A stretch of DNA of 64,000 nucleotides from Patella vulgata. Its lineage: Eukaryota > Mollusca > Gastropoda > Patellidae. The stretch lies in contig NC_065879.2 in the NCBI RefSeq assembly GCF_932274485.2, positions 35,954,436 to 36,018,435 of the forward strand, given 5' to 3'. Both the position numbers and the translations under genes were made by a program. This document shows, piece by piece, positions 15,201-30,200 of this stretch (position 1 is its first letter; each line of letters opens with the position of its first letter). The notes under the pieces are model-generated. The model saw only the letters and a program-made list of their open reading frames with translations, made no database searches and was not told the DNA's origin.

Positions 15201-18200
15201 AAATACAGATCTATATTTCATTTCAGTTATTATACTTTCAATAGCCTTCACTACATTAAGATCTGACCGGCTGTAGTGGGAGGTAGCATCCGGTGTCAAG
15301 TGAGCGACTTTTGAGACTATGATGTCAGTCATTCGGTAAACCAATCAGCATCAATGTTCCAAGAGGCTATTCGTAAATAGAACTTTTCTTTGTTTTATTA
15401 TCTATTGCTGTGAATGTGTACCGACAGTTCCGTTCACAAGAAGATAAGAATTCGACTCAACAGACAATTTTTGATTGGCTAATCCTTCACATCACCCATA
15501 ACTGGGGTTATTTTACGACTCTTCCAGATCCTGGTGTAGGGAAGCCAAGTAAAACAAAATTTTGAACTATAAAAAACGAAACGAAATAGGATCTGTGTTT
15601 TAATTAGATAGAACTGTACCTACCACATGACCTACAGCAGTTACATTAACATGATCTAAACTCTGAAATAATAACCACATGCCAGATTGCATCTTTTTAC
15701 AAAGCAACAATATTACTGATGGCATTTCTATATTATAAAGATATGTTTTGAGGGCATGCAAAGAACTCGTAAGAAAAAAAGACATGCAGACAGAAAAGAA
15801 TAATTAAATATTGTTGTACACAATTAAAGATAATGTTTTTAGATTTTGGATAGTGCAAAAGTAAACTATCACAATATATTGCAATCGGCTTTGTTATATT
15901 CCTGATGCACTACCTGCTCATTAACCACTGCAATGCCTACTATGTTGTTTCTGAATTAACTACCTTCCCCTGGGTTGAGTTTCCACATCAACTTAAGCTA
16001 AACACTAATGACACCATGGAAAAGTCTCTTTAAGATTTAAACTTGCAATTTTTCTCTGAAATGAACTAAACTATTCTAAAAATCTTAACCTATGCTCTTC
16101 TGGATGGTACTTAACCCCATGGGTTCAAAAGAATTATGAAGTAAAAACATATCGACTATTTTGATTTGTCTGCAAGTACAAATGAAAACTGTCAATGATT
16201 ATTATCTAAATGCGGCAATGGTTAATGATCCAATAACCATTGCTTCAGGAATATGCAGTTTTGTGCACTCATCTGATTTGTGAGCATAAAAAAAACCATA
16301 ATAAAACAGGATGATCGCATGCAGCTAAAATTATTCATGTTTTTAGTACTAACCTTATTGCCCCTCATAAGCCATGCCTCCGTGATATATTTCTGATTAT
16401 CAGCTATAGATACACCATCACAAACACATAATACACTCAATAAATCTAAATAACGATAGTTCTGAAAATATAACATTATATTTATTATAGTCAATAAATC
16501 TAAACAGCCATAATTCTGGAAAAAATAACACTCTATTATAAACTATAATAATTGTAAATAAAAAAATTATTGACGGTACTATATAACAAAAATTTTGAAA
16601 ATATCCGAATACCCCAAAAATTCTGAAAAGTATTGAAAAATAATTGAAAATTTTTTTTATACTATTTACCGAAAAAATCTGAAAAACCCTAAATACCGAA
16701 AAAAATCTGAAAAACCCTAAATACTGAAAAATCACTAAATATTGAACCAGCGGCTGCCAGGCAGGACACGCCCACATTTTGCAAGAGATGGATAGAGAAT
16801 AAGCTAAAACCAAAAAGGATTTTTTGTACAATCAGGGGCCATAATCCAGAAAGGTATAGTCTGAAATGTGCAAATATCAACAGATACTAAGATTTTTGGA
16901 ATATAAAGATATGTTTCAAGTTTCATCAAAACCTCTAGAGGGTCCATAGTCTTTTATTACATACTTATACACAATTTGCATACAAAGAGCGGCCATTTTG
17001 TCAGGCAGTTTCATTTCGATTTTCCTGAAATTCGAATTCAACCTTCATTATGATGGAATGGTGATATATCTAAATGTTTTTTAAAATCGGAAAAAATTGT
17101 GACCTCTAGAGAATCTGCAAGCTAAAAATGCGATTTTTTTAACAATCAGGGGCCATAATCCAGGAAGTTACATTTGGATAACCAAGATCTTTATGACAGA
17201 AACATATATTTAAAGTTTCATACAAATCGGAAAAAACTGTAGCCTCTAGAGGGTTTCACAACCTTGATATACCATATGTTTACACTATTTACGTACAAGG
17301 GGCAGCCATTATGTCCATCTGTTTTTGTCCGTTTTTCACGAAATTCGAACTCAACCATCGTTAGTGAATAACTGTGATATATTCACACATTTTTATTTAA
17401 ATCAGATTAAAATTGTGACCTCTACAGAGACCACAAGCTCAAAACACAAGGACCATAATTCAGGCAGTTACGATCCAATATGCGTGAATATCGAAATGAA
17501 CCAAGATCTTTGGTACGGGGGGGGGGGGCGGGAATTTTGGTCCGATTTTCATGAAATTTGAACTCAACCATCACTAGGGTGTAACGATGATATATTAAAA
17601 AGTTTTTTAAATCTGATAAAAATTGTGACCTCTACATGGACCACAAGCTAAAAAACGCAATTTTTCGTACAATCAGGGGCAATAATTCAGGAAGTTATGA
17701 TCCGATATGCGCGAATATCGAAAGGAAAAAGATCTTTGGGATATAATCATGCATTCCAAGTTTCATCAAAATCGGATGAAAATTGTGACCTCTAGAGGGT
17801 TCACAACCTTGATATACCATATTTTTATACTATTTGCGTACAAGGGGCAGCCATTTTGTCCAGCAGTTTTGGTCCGATTTTCATGAAATTCGAATCTACC
17901 CATGATTAGGGCGTAGCGTTGATATACTTGAACGTTTTTTTAAATCAGATAAAATTTATTACCTCTAGAGGGACCACAAGCTTAAAACGCAATTTTTCAT
18001 ACAATCAAGGGCCATAATTCAGGAAGTTACGATCCAATATGCGCAAGTATCCAAAGGAACCAAGATCTTTGGGTTATAAACATGCATTTCAAGCTTCATC
18101 AAAATCAGATGAAAATTGTGACCTCTAGAGGTCCACAAAGCTAAAAACGTGGTTTTTCGTACAATTAGGGGCCATAATCCATGAAGTTATGGTCCAATAC

Positions 18201-21200
18201 ATGACAATATCGAAAGGAACCGAGATCTTTGGGAGATATTCAAGTTTGGTAAAAATCGGATAAAAATTGTAAACTGTAGAGTGTCCACAAACAAATTGTG
18301 AATGGACGGACGGACAAACAGGGGCGACGGCATAATACATCCACATGAAAATATGGGCGTATAAAAAAAAACCAATACTAATTACCAAAATAAAAACTAA
18401 TTACCGAAATACTGAAAAAATAGGGACCCCCAAGCCTTCCCAGACCTCGCTTGTATTGGCTCATTTTTTAAATCAGATAAAATTTGTTACCTCTAGAGGG
18501 ACCACAAGCTTAAAAAGCAATTTTTCATACAATCAATAACAAATTTAAATAATGATATTTCTAAAAATATAACATAACATAGGCCTAAAATGGGTTTAAT
18601 CTCCACGCGACACAAACTAAGTTATTTTGGGACAAACATATGGTTCAATCTCATAAACGTCTTTAGCTGTGGGTGGAAAGCAGAGGCAACGCATTAAACC
18701 ATTCGGCCATACACACCCCATATCAAATTGAAGAAAAAGTAACAAATAATAACTAACCTTGTCGTTGCGTAGACGTTCAACAAATTTATCAATATGTTGA
18801 TGAGATATTCGATCTACTATCTTTCGATTATCACGGATTAATTCCATGACCATGTGAGCTGCATTTAAACCAATTTTACCCTGTAATTAATTCATAATAA
18901 TTTAAAAGTTAGGTTGTCTTCAATTCCAGATCAAGATAAGACATATTTCTGATAACTTTTACACACAAAAGTCTTGTACTACCACACAATCATAAATGAA
19001 GGAAACCTGTGTGTTAAATAGAATCTGTTGCAATTATTTATTTCAATACAAATATGTGATCATTCCGATTCATATTCATTAATTAAATTCAAAGCATAAT
19101 TTTATTAACTACTCATTACTTTTATTAAATACATGTATGCATTTATCTCATTTAATAACAAATATCCTGCAATAGTTATTAATCCAGTCTTTTTGGATTC
19201 ATAAATTAAGGATAGCGAGAGGGAGAGAGAGAGAGAGGGGGGGGGGGTAACCACCACTAGATATAAACTAGGTCATTTTGGGACTTGCATATGGTTCAAT
19301 TTTATTGTACATAGGGGTCTTTAGCAGTGGAGGGAAACCAGAGGACCCTGAGAAAACCCACATGGTCACTTACGAGCGGGTAATCGTAACCATGCCACTT
19401 GACTCAATGACAGACTTTCTGATCCAACGCACATGCTTTAACTATTCGTTCACACACACCCCACCCACCCACCAAATTATCATATTTAATAACATAACAA
19501 TTACGCAATAATCTGCTATTTTCATTGTACAAATGATCCATGTAAGTCATACTACAAAAGGTTACATTTATTTCAATATGCATTAAGTTTGTAATGCATA
19601 AATCCTTCAGTATAAATTATAATCCAATATATCTATTCAATACTTGAATATCTTTACAAGCATTTATATTCACCTCTTTATATTCAAACTGAGTTAAGAA
19701 AAAGTCAATGTATTTAGCTATATACAATTCATTCTTTCGACTATCTCCCATTAGATATGTATATAAAACTGCATACGCTTCTACAAATATCTTTGTCAGA
19801 TGCCTGAAAAAAAAAATATCTGTTGATTATTTTTTTACACCAGTAAATTTTGTTTTGCAGATTCATTTAAGTTCTAAAGTTATTTCCTGCAGTCGTCACT
19901 GCACTGTACCGTGCCCACGGTTATACAGGTTTCACTTAAAATGAAACAAACTGTGACCCTACTCTTTGTCACACAAACCTTTTCAACACGATTTCATCAA
20001 TGATAAACCAGAGATCGGCAACGTACCTCTTAAATTCAGTCAAAGTTCAGTTTAAAATCCTATGTCAAGTTGTCTTTACTTACATTTGATCAGGAGCTCC
20101 TCTACATGGAATACGTAACAAATGAACCAACAAGTCAACAATCTAAAAAAAGAACCGGTCTTAAAATATTCAGAATACACATCTCAATTATAACACATGT
20201 AAAGAAATCATCTTAGAGGAGAGTTGATCCTGATCCAAATCAACAACTCTTGTTCATAGTTCTGACTATATCTTAATGAGAACATCAATAACAACATGCT
20301 TCCATTAGAAAACTCCCCAAACAACAAATCAAACCAGGCCTCTTTATATTTAATGATCAAAACAATCTGATCATGGTCATGGAATGGATGAGAGTGAGAA
20401 GGTGATACCATACATACCCGTAAATTCCTCATGAGTTTTTGTCTGTTTTTAGATGGTTCACTATTCACTATCATAAATTCTCTCATTTCGTGTAAAGCCT
20501 GAAATATTCAAACAATTATTGTTATAATTTAAGGTTTAGAAAAGTCAAATAATGACTTTCCAGTTCTAAAAATTGTCAATCATAGAACTTGTTTAATTGT
20601 GCAAGAATAAAAACAATTGAAAATTGCCAAAAAAAAAATAAATAAACACTCAAAAACAATTTCATAACCCACAGAATTAGGCCTAAGGCTTTTTCCATTT
20701 TGTATTAAATAATATTAACTTCATAATACTTAAAATTTAATGGAATAAATGTTTTGTTCAACACAATCCTTATACAATCTTCACAAAATTTCCTGAGGTG
20801 GCCGAGTAGATCTATTTTTATAAATGTCTTGATTAAGCTAGAATATTGACAAAAATCTGCTTATCAAAGAAAAATAATCTTGAAATGAAAAAAAAATGTT
20901 TTACCATAGTTACTTCATGTGTTGATTTAGCATTTAGTACCAACCCATCTTTTTTCTGAAAAAATATTTTTTGAACATCTAAATTTCTAAAATTAATTCA
21001 AAGGAAAATTTCCATCATCCCAATGAATGTTTCAAGGCTACTGAATACTGAGACAAGCTAGGTACTGGAATAGGATTTTCAAATCTTGGCGACAATTTTT
21101 TTTAAAGTAATTTTAACACTAACATATTGTAATTTTTATTTCTATGCTGACACACTGAGCATTTTACCCAGCAGCATCACTTTCCTTGTCAGAACCAAGG

Positions 21201-24200
21201 CACCAACCCTGGCAAACTAGAAAATCCTATAGGTTCTTCAGGAACAAATCCAAGATTGTTATATATATATATATATATATAGTTTATTCAGTATTGAAGG
21301 TCGCAGACCCAAAGATACAAATATGCAATAATCGTTTTGATGATGGTAAAAGGTGGTGGTAGATGAACAAATTTGAGGACAATTTTTCAAGGATGTACAA
21401 TTCAGAACTAATTGAAAATACATTCATAGTGCTTTGATTAATTAAACCTGATCAGCTATTTTATACATGGCCTTATTGATATACTTTACAATAGATAATA
21501 TCCTTGACATTAAAACAGTGACATAAACTTGAGAAGTTGTGCATGTTACTTCGGATGCGCAAGTAATTTCGGGGAATATATGAGCTCTCAAATCTTTGAA
21601 CTGCTCACAAACATATAAAATATGTACAATATCCTCATCTAGAAGGTTACACAAACAACATAGGGGGGATGAGCTGCTTTTTTGTTCAAACAAATTTTCA
21701 TTTGCAGGTAGTAGGTTTAATCTTACAAGCGTAAAAATTTGTTTTACACTTTTCTCCAAATATAGGGATAAATATTGTTCTTGACAAATATTTGTTTTAC
21801 AGTTTTTGTAATGGGTAACTTACATCATTAACAAGTTTCTGTATACAGGGCACCATACCAGCCATATAGTTAAATATATTACATAAACTACCATCTACAG
21901 ATTGCACAGTAAAAGCATCATCATACTGTTTTTCTTTAATAGCTACAATCTATAAATAATTACAAATAATTTTATTAAGCATGCAACATCCAGTTCTGGA
22001 CATTTGTAGTTCCTAATATTTTCTTCTATTTATCAAAACAATTTATTAAGTATGGCCATTCTTTTGGCAATATTGTAAGTGCTACCATTAGTAGGTACCG
22101 CACAGTTTTTGGAAGACAACTTTACTTTTGTTCAATAAATAGTATTTGGATTGATCAAATTTTGTAACAAGAGAGAGAGAGAAATGGGGTTTAACGTCCA
22201 CTCGACATAAACTAGGTCATTTTGTGACTAACGACATGCTTCAATTTTATTTCAATAATTCACTTGCACATAGGGGTTTTCAGCAGAGGGAGGAAACCGG
22301 AAAATTTTGTAACAAACCTACATGTTACATGGTGAAACAATTCTTATCAGTTGAATTTTAATGCACGAAAGTTGTGTCATAGCGCTGGTTAATATTTATG
22401 CCAAACCAAAAATATGAAATATTGTGGGATTCATTATAACCTCTACTGCTAGAATGCCTCAACTCTCAATAAAATAAATAATGGCATTTGTCTGTGATTT
22501 GTTGGTGATCAGATTTATTTATTCAAAAGCTCGTTGTACATTGTGCTAAAATGATCTGGACACTTTAAAAAAATGCCAGTGTTGTTCTTTTTGAAAAAAT
22601 ATTGCACAAATTATTTGCCGGTAACCAATCAGTCAAATAGTTTTATGAAAATATCACAACATATCTCCTCCATATTGCAATATCATTTTTCAAATATTGT
22701 GATATCAAAATTTTCGGATATAAAATTAAATAATTTACTTTAAAATTACAGCTAATCTACAATAACTAATAAATAAAAAGTGAGATGAAGTAAAAATATT
22801 CATCATTATAAAATACAAGTGATATAATACTGAAAAGTTAAATTAAGGCTATTGTGCAGTTTTAACATTTACGAGATTGACATATTTTCACATTACAAAG
22901 CTGTGTGCATTTGAATCTAATTATCTAATCAGACAGCTTTTGCAACCGCATATATAATTTGAAAAATATACAGATGTGTAGAAAACAAAAAAAATATTAA
23001 CAAACATACTTTGAGAATTTATGATTTATAGGTCAAGGTATAAAAATCAATGTTTACAACAATTTACTATGTTTTTATTATCGATTACTGATAAAATAAC
23101 TTCAAGATAAATTCTTTTGTTGTTGTATTTACAAGAATAATTGAGCTTGGAAAGCAAATGTAAATAGTACGTGCACGGCATAACCATAAAAAATATAAAA
23201 GACTAAACAATGCAATTGATGTAAAAAAAACAAGGTCAATAGATAGGTTTTCTTAATGATAATCAATACCAAAAATCACAACCCTAATAATTAAAGCTGA
23301 AAATAAAACAAAATTAAAGACGGCATCTAATAATCAACATATATCAATGATATTGCTTACTTTCTGTTTTTTTCTATCCTTTCTCTAAGTGAAGCATGCA
23401 AATATTTGAAACAGGACAAGATGTGGTTATATATTTAAAATAAAGGATTAATATTCCTAAAATAATTTCTGTAACCAACATGCAATTTATACATGCTACG
23501 ATTCAAAAATGCAAAGGGACACGATCTCCGATTAAAATGCAAGCAATGTATAGATTTGGTGATTAGATATGCATTATTATGATTAGGAATATGATAATCT
23601 CTTTATCATCAAATTTTCTAACTATTCTTGAAAAATAAATTGTGGGTATTATTTTATTTTAGTCCAGTGTTTTACTGATCCCATTTGACAGGCGAAATTG
23701 TTCTCATTTATATCCTAACATTGCCCGAGCACCACCTCAACACAGATGTGTCCCATCCACCAAACTACTAAATATAAATGTGACTCTTTAAAACTATTCC
23801 AATTGGAAGTATTATTTTGGCTTTATGTCAAGATATACAAAATGAATGATTTATTGGTACAATCAATATATATTTTATATACAATGGTCTGGTAGCATGA
23901 AATGAAATGGGATTTAACCAGTGAAGGGATTTCGCCTGTATATTCCAGACTCTATTTTCCAAACGTCCGAAATTGTCCAACCAGGAATATGCCCAATCGG
24001 ACATCAAGATATGGTGAATAATTTCTAAAATTCCAAAATTAATATAGTGTACTGAGTGTATAACTACCACTCCACCTGATTATCGTTGATAATAGGCTGG
24101 ATTGATTATATGTAATTAAGTGAATTATCATGTTATACCATCTATACACCTACCTTGATTAACTACTTTATCTGCCATGATTGACTGACTTAATCCTTTT

Positions 24201-27200
24201 TCGGAAAATTCATCAATCTAATCTTAAACAGTAAAAGTATCAATATACTGCCAATGCAGTATATAGGACCTTGGTTTTTCATCCCATACAGATGACTAGA
24301 TGCTTTTTTTCCCATACTTTTTAACTAGACAGAAGCCATAGCCTACTCTTATTTCAATTTCAACAGTAAAAGTATCAACATACTGCCAATGCGGTATATA
24401 GGACCTTGGTTTTTCATCCCATACAGATGACTAGATGCTTTTTTGTCCCATACAAATGACTAGATGCTTTTCCTGGCCACTAGGCTAGAAAATCACTAGG
24501 AATTTTCATGTCTAACACCAGGGTAGAACCCGGGACCTCCTGGTCAGTGAGAGCCAGCGAGAATCCTCAAAGAGCCACCATGACTCCCTGGTAGTAAATC
24601 AATACATTAGCCTACCTGCTTAACTTGTGCTGTGCTGTATTTTAATCCTGACATTGAATCAGATTTCTCATCTTCAATGGATGGTTGATTTGATGATTTG
24701 TGATCAGCTGAAAAATAAATCAAAAGAAAAATATTTATAACATACAATATATAGGAATTACATTACATTTGTTATTGTCTTGATTAGATGAACTTTAATT
24801 GTTATATCTGACAAAGCTTTCGAATTCAATTTAGATATGAGTGCAATGCAATCACCAATTTTGTAACAACAGTAAGTGAATACAAACTGGCTTAAAATCT
24901 ACATGCATATGTGGAACCTTATGCTGAATTTTCATAAATCCGAATGACTCATTATGTTTCATTATCAAATACCCTAGAATGATAAGTATGCAAAAATGTT
25001 TTAAAGAGAGAGAAATGGGATTTAACGTCCACTCGACACAAACTAGGTCATTTCGGGACTAACATATGGTTTAATTTTATTTCAATAATTCGCTTGCGAG
25101 TAGGGGTCTGTAGCAGTGGGAGGAAACCGGAGGACCCGGAGAAAACCCACGAGGCTGGACAAGCGACCCTACTCCTTGTCACGTACAACCGGGAATTCGA
25201 AACCACGCCAGTTGAATCAATGACAGGCCCTATGATACAGCATGCACATGCTAACCATTCGGCCATCCAACCCCCCAAAAATGTTTTAAAGCAATATCTT
25301 ATTCAGAAATGTACATTACATATGACAATAGCAAAAAGATGGATACAGCATAGATATGCTTATAAAAGAATATAATTATCTCCCCAAACACAGCCATGTG
25401 AATATGGTTCATCAGTTCACAATAAATCTAAAAATAAAAGACAGTTACCTGCATCTGCATGAAGCCAAAAACCTGATACAACATGTTCTATACGACAATA
25501 ACTTTCAAATGGTATATCATCACTATCCTAATATATATAAATAATATATCATCACAATACTAAAATATATAGATATTATATCAAACAATTTATCATCGAT
25601 ATCCTAGAAAAATTGTCACTAATCATCACTATTTTAAAATACTGCATAACCATTATATCATAACTTATAATGTATATTAGCACTATTCTAAAATATATAA
25701 TAACTAGATCCTTACACATTATCCTAAATCATAGCATATATATCATATAAACTGCTTATAATCATTATCCTTACAATATAGTATAGCCAGTGTACCAAAA
25801 CCTATAATGCAAGACCAAGGCTTTTATTTGGGAATTTTCTTTCAGCCTATGTCTGACTGGCACTGAAATTGTCTGGCTACCATATTTGACTGTTATTTTG
25901 CAAATACGGTTCTTAAAGAAAAACAGGAAGGAATTTTGCAGTGGTCCTCTGTTCAAAACTGATTATATGAATGAAAGAAACGATAGTATCTGTAAACTAT
26001 TTTTTCAGATGACAATTTCTAAGGAGCCAAATAGTCAGCCCTGCATTATCCTAAAAATATTTCTGTGTACATACCCTGATAACAGCGTGTAATCTAAATA
26101 CTGTTCTAGGATTTAAATGATTGACTGTTAATGTAACTTTACCATGTGTATCTACCATAAGATATTTACGTGTACACATATGTATTATTTTACACTGTTG
26201 TTCCCATTTTAATACACCACCTAAAATATTTTTAAACAAAATACATACTGTAAAACATATATATCAATGTTTATTTTATCTATCACCATTAGTGTTTTAC
26301 ATGATGGAGCCAAGGTGGCTAGGTGGTTAAGACGCTGGCTCGCTAGCCTGGAGGTCGGGTGTTCGATCCCCTGCATTGGCCGAGAAAGTTCATCAGGATT
26401 TTCCGACGTGGTTTCCCCTTGTCAGTGGTGCAGAATGGAGGGCCTGACAAGGACAGCTGTCTAGTCCTTTGGATGATACAAAATACCGAGGTCCCGTGTA
26501 TATATTGGAATGCACGTAAAAGATCCCCTGGCAGTTGGAATTCAATATAAGAGTAGGCAATAGTGCCGCTGCCCGGGCAAAATTTCCCTCATAGCACACT
26601 GTATGGCGTATGCCCGTCTTCATTAGCCCAGTATAGGAGCAGAACAGTAGGACGTTAAACCCCATTTCATTTCATTTCAGTTTTACATGATCTTACTGTC
26701 AATTATTCTTGAAAAATATAATCAAATATTACTTTAAGGCAAATACATTTCTTTGGTTAAAAAAAAATAACTAAAGAAACTTCAACTTTTACAGAAATAA
26801 AAATTACCTGCAATGGGTCCTTCTTGAAGTTCAATCTGCCAGTATGTTACAGCTGAACTACTAGGAAATAATGTCTTCGGATTATTTTGGTCAACTGTCC
26901 GAACTCGCAAATGAACTGGAATTGAAAATAATAGATTAGCCCGATGTCCTTTTTTTTTAACCAATATCATATTATGTGATAAGGTTATACGACAATATTT
27001 ATCTATCAAGTGTCACAAGGTCATCAATTAAAAACTGTAAATAATCACAAAAAACTTGTTGGAATGAGGCTCAATTCTCATGAATATGTGCTTTTGTAAC
27101 ATGACAATTTTCCTTTTCCTTTACCCTTAACTGGTGGAAATAATGTTCTAAAACAATAAATTTAAATTTTTCAAGGTGATGTATGAATTCTTTATTTCCA

Positions 27201-30200
27201 TTTAATCATAACTAATAAGTTTAATGGCAAAGGGTTTTTGGGGTTTTTTTTAATATTTTGATCAAATCATTGCTGTATTATCCAGATATGTGTTATATCA
27301 GACTTACCATCTTCTACTATTTCATCATCAAATAATCCTTCTGCTACTAAATAGGCCTCCATTTCTTTATGATAAAATCGTAACATATCACTAACCTAAA
27401 ATTCAGAAAGATCAACAGACATGAAATGGGGTTTAACGTCCTACTGTTCTGCTCCGACTGGGCTAATGAAGACGGGCATATACCATACAGTGTTCTCTCG
27501 TTGCCATCAAGAAAGAATGATTTGTTTTTCTTGTCTTCTCCATTTTAATCTTAAATGTATATCTTGTATAAGAGTTTGTATTAATTGTACTATACCTTCT
27601 GCATTATTGTATTATTCTTACCTTGATTTTTTTATCATCATCTTGACCAGGTTTATGTTTTCTATAGATAGTAAAACCAGACTGTACAACTGATAAATTT
27701 AACTCACAACTGTAAGATGAAGCAAAAGACTCATCATCATCACCCCAATAATTAAATCAAAGAAATTTGTAATTTGCAGCGGGAACAAGCACAATAATAG
27801 TTTATCTATGAACAAAGTTTCAAAAATGATTAATATATGCTCTAGAAACAAAACCAGGACACAAGGATATATGAATGGACCTCATTTAATACCTTACCTT
27901 TATTTGCTAAGGTCTGAATAATAAATTAACATAATCAAAACTCGAAAACTATAAGAGACAAAAGTTTTAATATAAGCTAAAGATCTGCAAATTCCTTGCT
28001 TAATGTCAGGCAGTAGCCCCAACTGTGTTTCTAAAGAGCAAGGTGTGTAATAATTTACCAATGACTGTAGACTGATGTTTTGGGTAATGGTGATCGACTA
28101 ACATGTAGATATTGTCCAGATGATTTAAAACTTTCTAACACTATTTGATCATCAACTTGTACCTACAAATCATAGAAAAAAAATATACTCATTATTATCA
28201 TAAAACAATTTATGAACTACAAAATACATAATACAAAAACATAATATGGAACACAATTACTATTTTATTTAAAGCAACGTTTCGTTGATGGTTCAACAAA
28301 ATACATATTAATATTATCATTTATACGAACTTCAAAGCTAATTATCTCAGCTAGGAAATCTGCACATATATATATAACATAACTAATTTAAAGGGTTTGA
28401 ATACAAATTTGAGTTTTTGCAAAGGCGTAATTTGTTTCATTTAGCTGGAGCTGATGACATATATTTCATGCTTCATCTTTTCTTTTTCTTTTCTTTTTAG
28501 AATCAATCCAATGATAATGATCCACTGAATTTTGGTGATGTTGAATAAAAGCTTGATATATGTAGCAAGAATTTAAATTGATATTATATTTAAAAAAAAA
28601 AAAAAATGACATATCCAACTTGTGTGATTCTTGTATAATATGTCATTTCATATTTATATGTCCACATTCGTAATGTGGTTGTATTTTGCCGTCACCCCTG
28701 TGTGTGTGTTTGTGGGTGTGGGTGTGGGTGGGTGTCTGTGTGTCGCCACAATTCTTAAGTGATCATCTTGAAACTTTACTTACTTATTCCTTATATCCTA
28801 AAGATGATCCCCATTGTTTTTGGGGCATTCCCGGCCCCATGTTTGTTTATTGTCTACAGGCTTCATTTCTTAACATATAATTTTTGCATACTTATTCTTT
28901 GTACCCTAAGGAACATCCCTATCATTTGGGGTGCATGCCCAACCCCCCGGGGAAGAGTCACACCCATTTTCTTTTTGTGTGTTTGTGTGTCTATGTGTCG
29001 CCTACATCCCTATCATTTGGGGTGCATGCCCAACCCCCCGGGGAAGAGCCACACCCATTTTCTTTTTGTGTGTTTGTGTGTCGCCTACAGGCCACAATTC
29101 TTAATCGATGGCCTTGAACAATTTTCATATGAATTTCTTATACCCTAAGGATGATCCCTACTGTTTCTGATGCATGCCTGACCCCCATAGTGGCAGAGCC
29201 ACGCACATTTTTTTGTATTCATTTGTTTGTCATCTACAGACTGCATTTCTTAATGTATCACCTTGAAACTTTACATACTTATATTTTCTATCTTAAGGAA
29301 CATCCCTATTGTTTATGGTGAATGCCCAACCCCCAGGGGCAGAGCCACACCCATTTTCTTTTTATGTGTCTGTGTGTCACTTACAGCCCGCAATGCTTAA
29401 TTGACCGTCTTGAAAACTTTTTTTATACTTATTCCTTACACCCTAAGGCTGACCTCTATTATTTTTGGTGCATGCCCAACCCCCTGGGACAGAGCCACGT
29501 CCAATGTTTGTGTGTCTTGTGTTTTGCCTACAGGCCGCAATTCTTAACAGATCCTTTTGAAACTTTGCATACCTATTCCTTATACCCTAAGGATGACCCC
29601 TATTGTTTTTTTGGTGATTGCCCAACCCCCATGTGCAGAACCACACCCATTTGTCCTTTGTGTCTCTGTGTGTTGCCTACAGGCCACGATTCTTAATGCA
29701 TTGTTTTTAAACTTGGGATATGTATTCCATATAGCCTAAGGACGACAACTGCATGTCCCGACCCTTGGCATATGTATTCCTTAAAGCCTAAGGTTGTCAA
29801 CTATTGATTTTGTTGAATGCCCCGACCCCAGGAGCAGATCCAAGCCCAATTTTCGCCTTTAGCACCTAAAGGCCACAATTCTGAATGTATTATCTTGGAA
29901 CTTGGTATGCTTATTCCTTATACCCTAAGGATGGCAACTATTGATATTGCAGTGTTAGCGATGCTCTTGTTATTATTTGTTGCCATTATCAACTGTTCAA
30001 TCAGTTTCTATTTTAAGACTTTTTTTGTATCATCAAACAATCTAATATATATTTACATCAAAAAATATAATATATACATCATACAATAGCTTTAAATGAA
30101 GCATAGCAGAAAGAAAACAGAATAAGACAACAATAATATAAAGCTGCATAATGTTTACTTCCGTTGCAGAGCAACAGAAATATAATACACTTGTTCACTT

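Noticed and set aside
28686-29739. Frames of 60-129 codons with repeated CMPNP and CVYV phrases
   Set aside because: They follow the 140-150-bp core unit of element B1 in several frames at once, with no conserved protein. Not genes.
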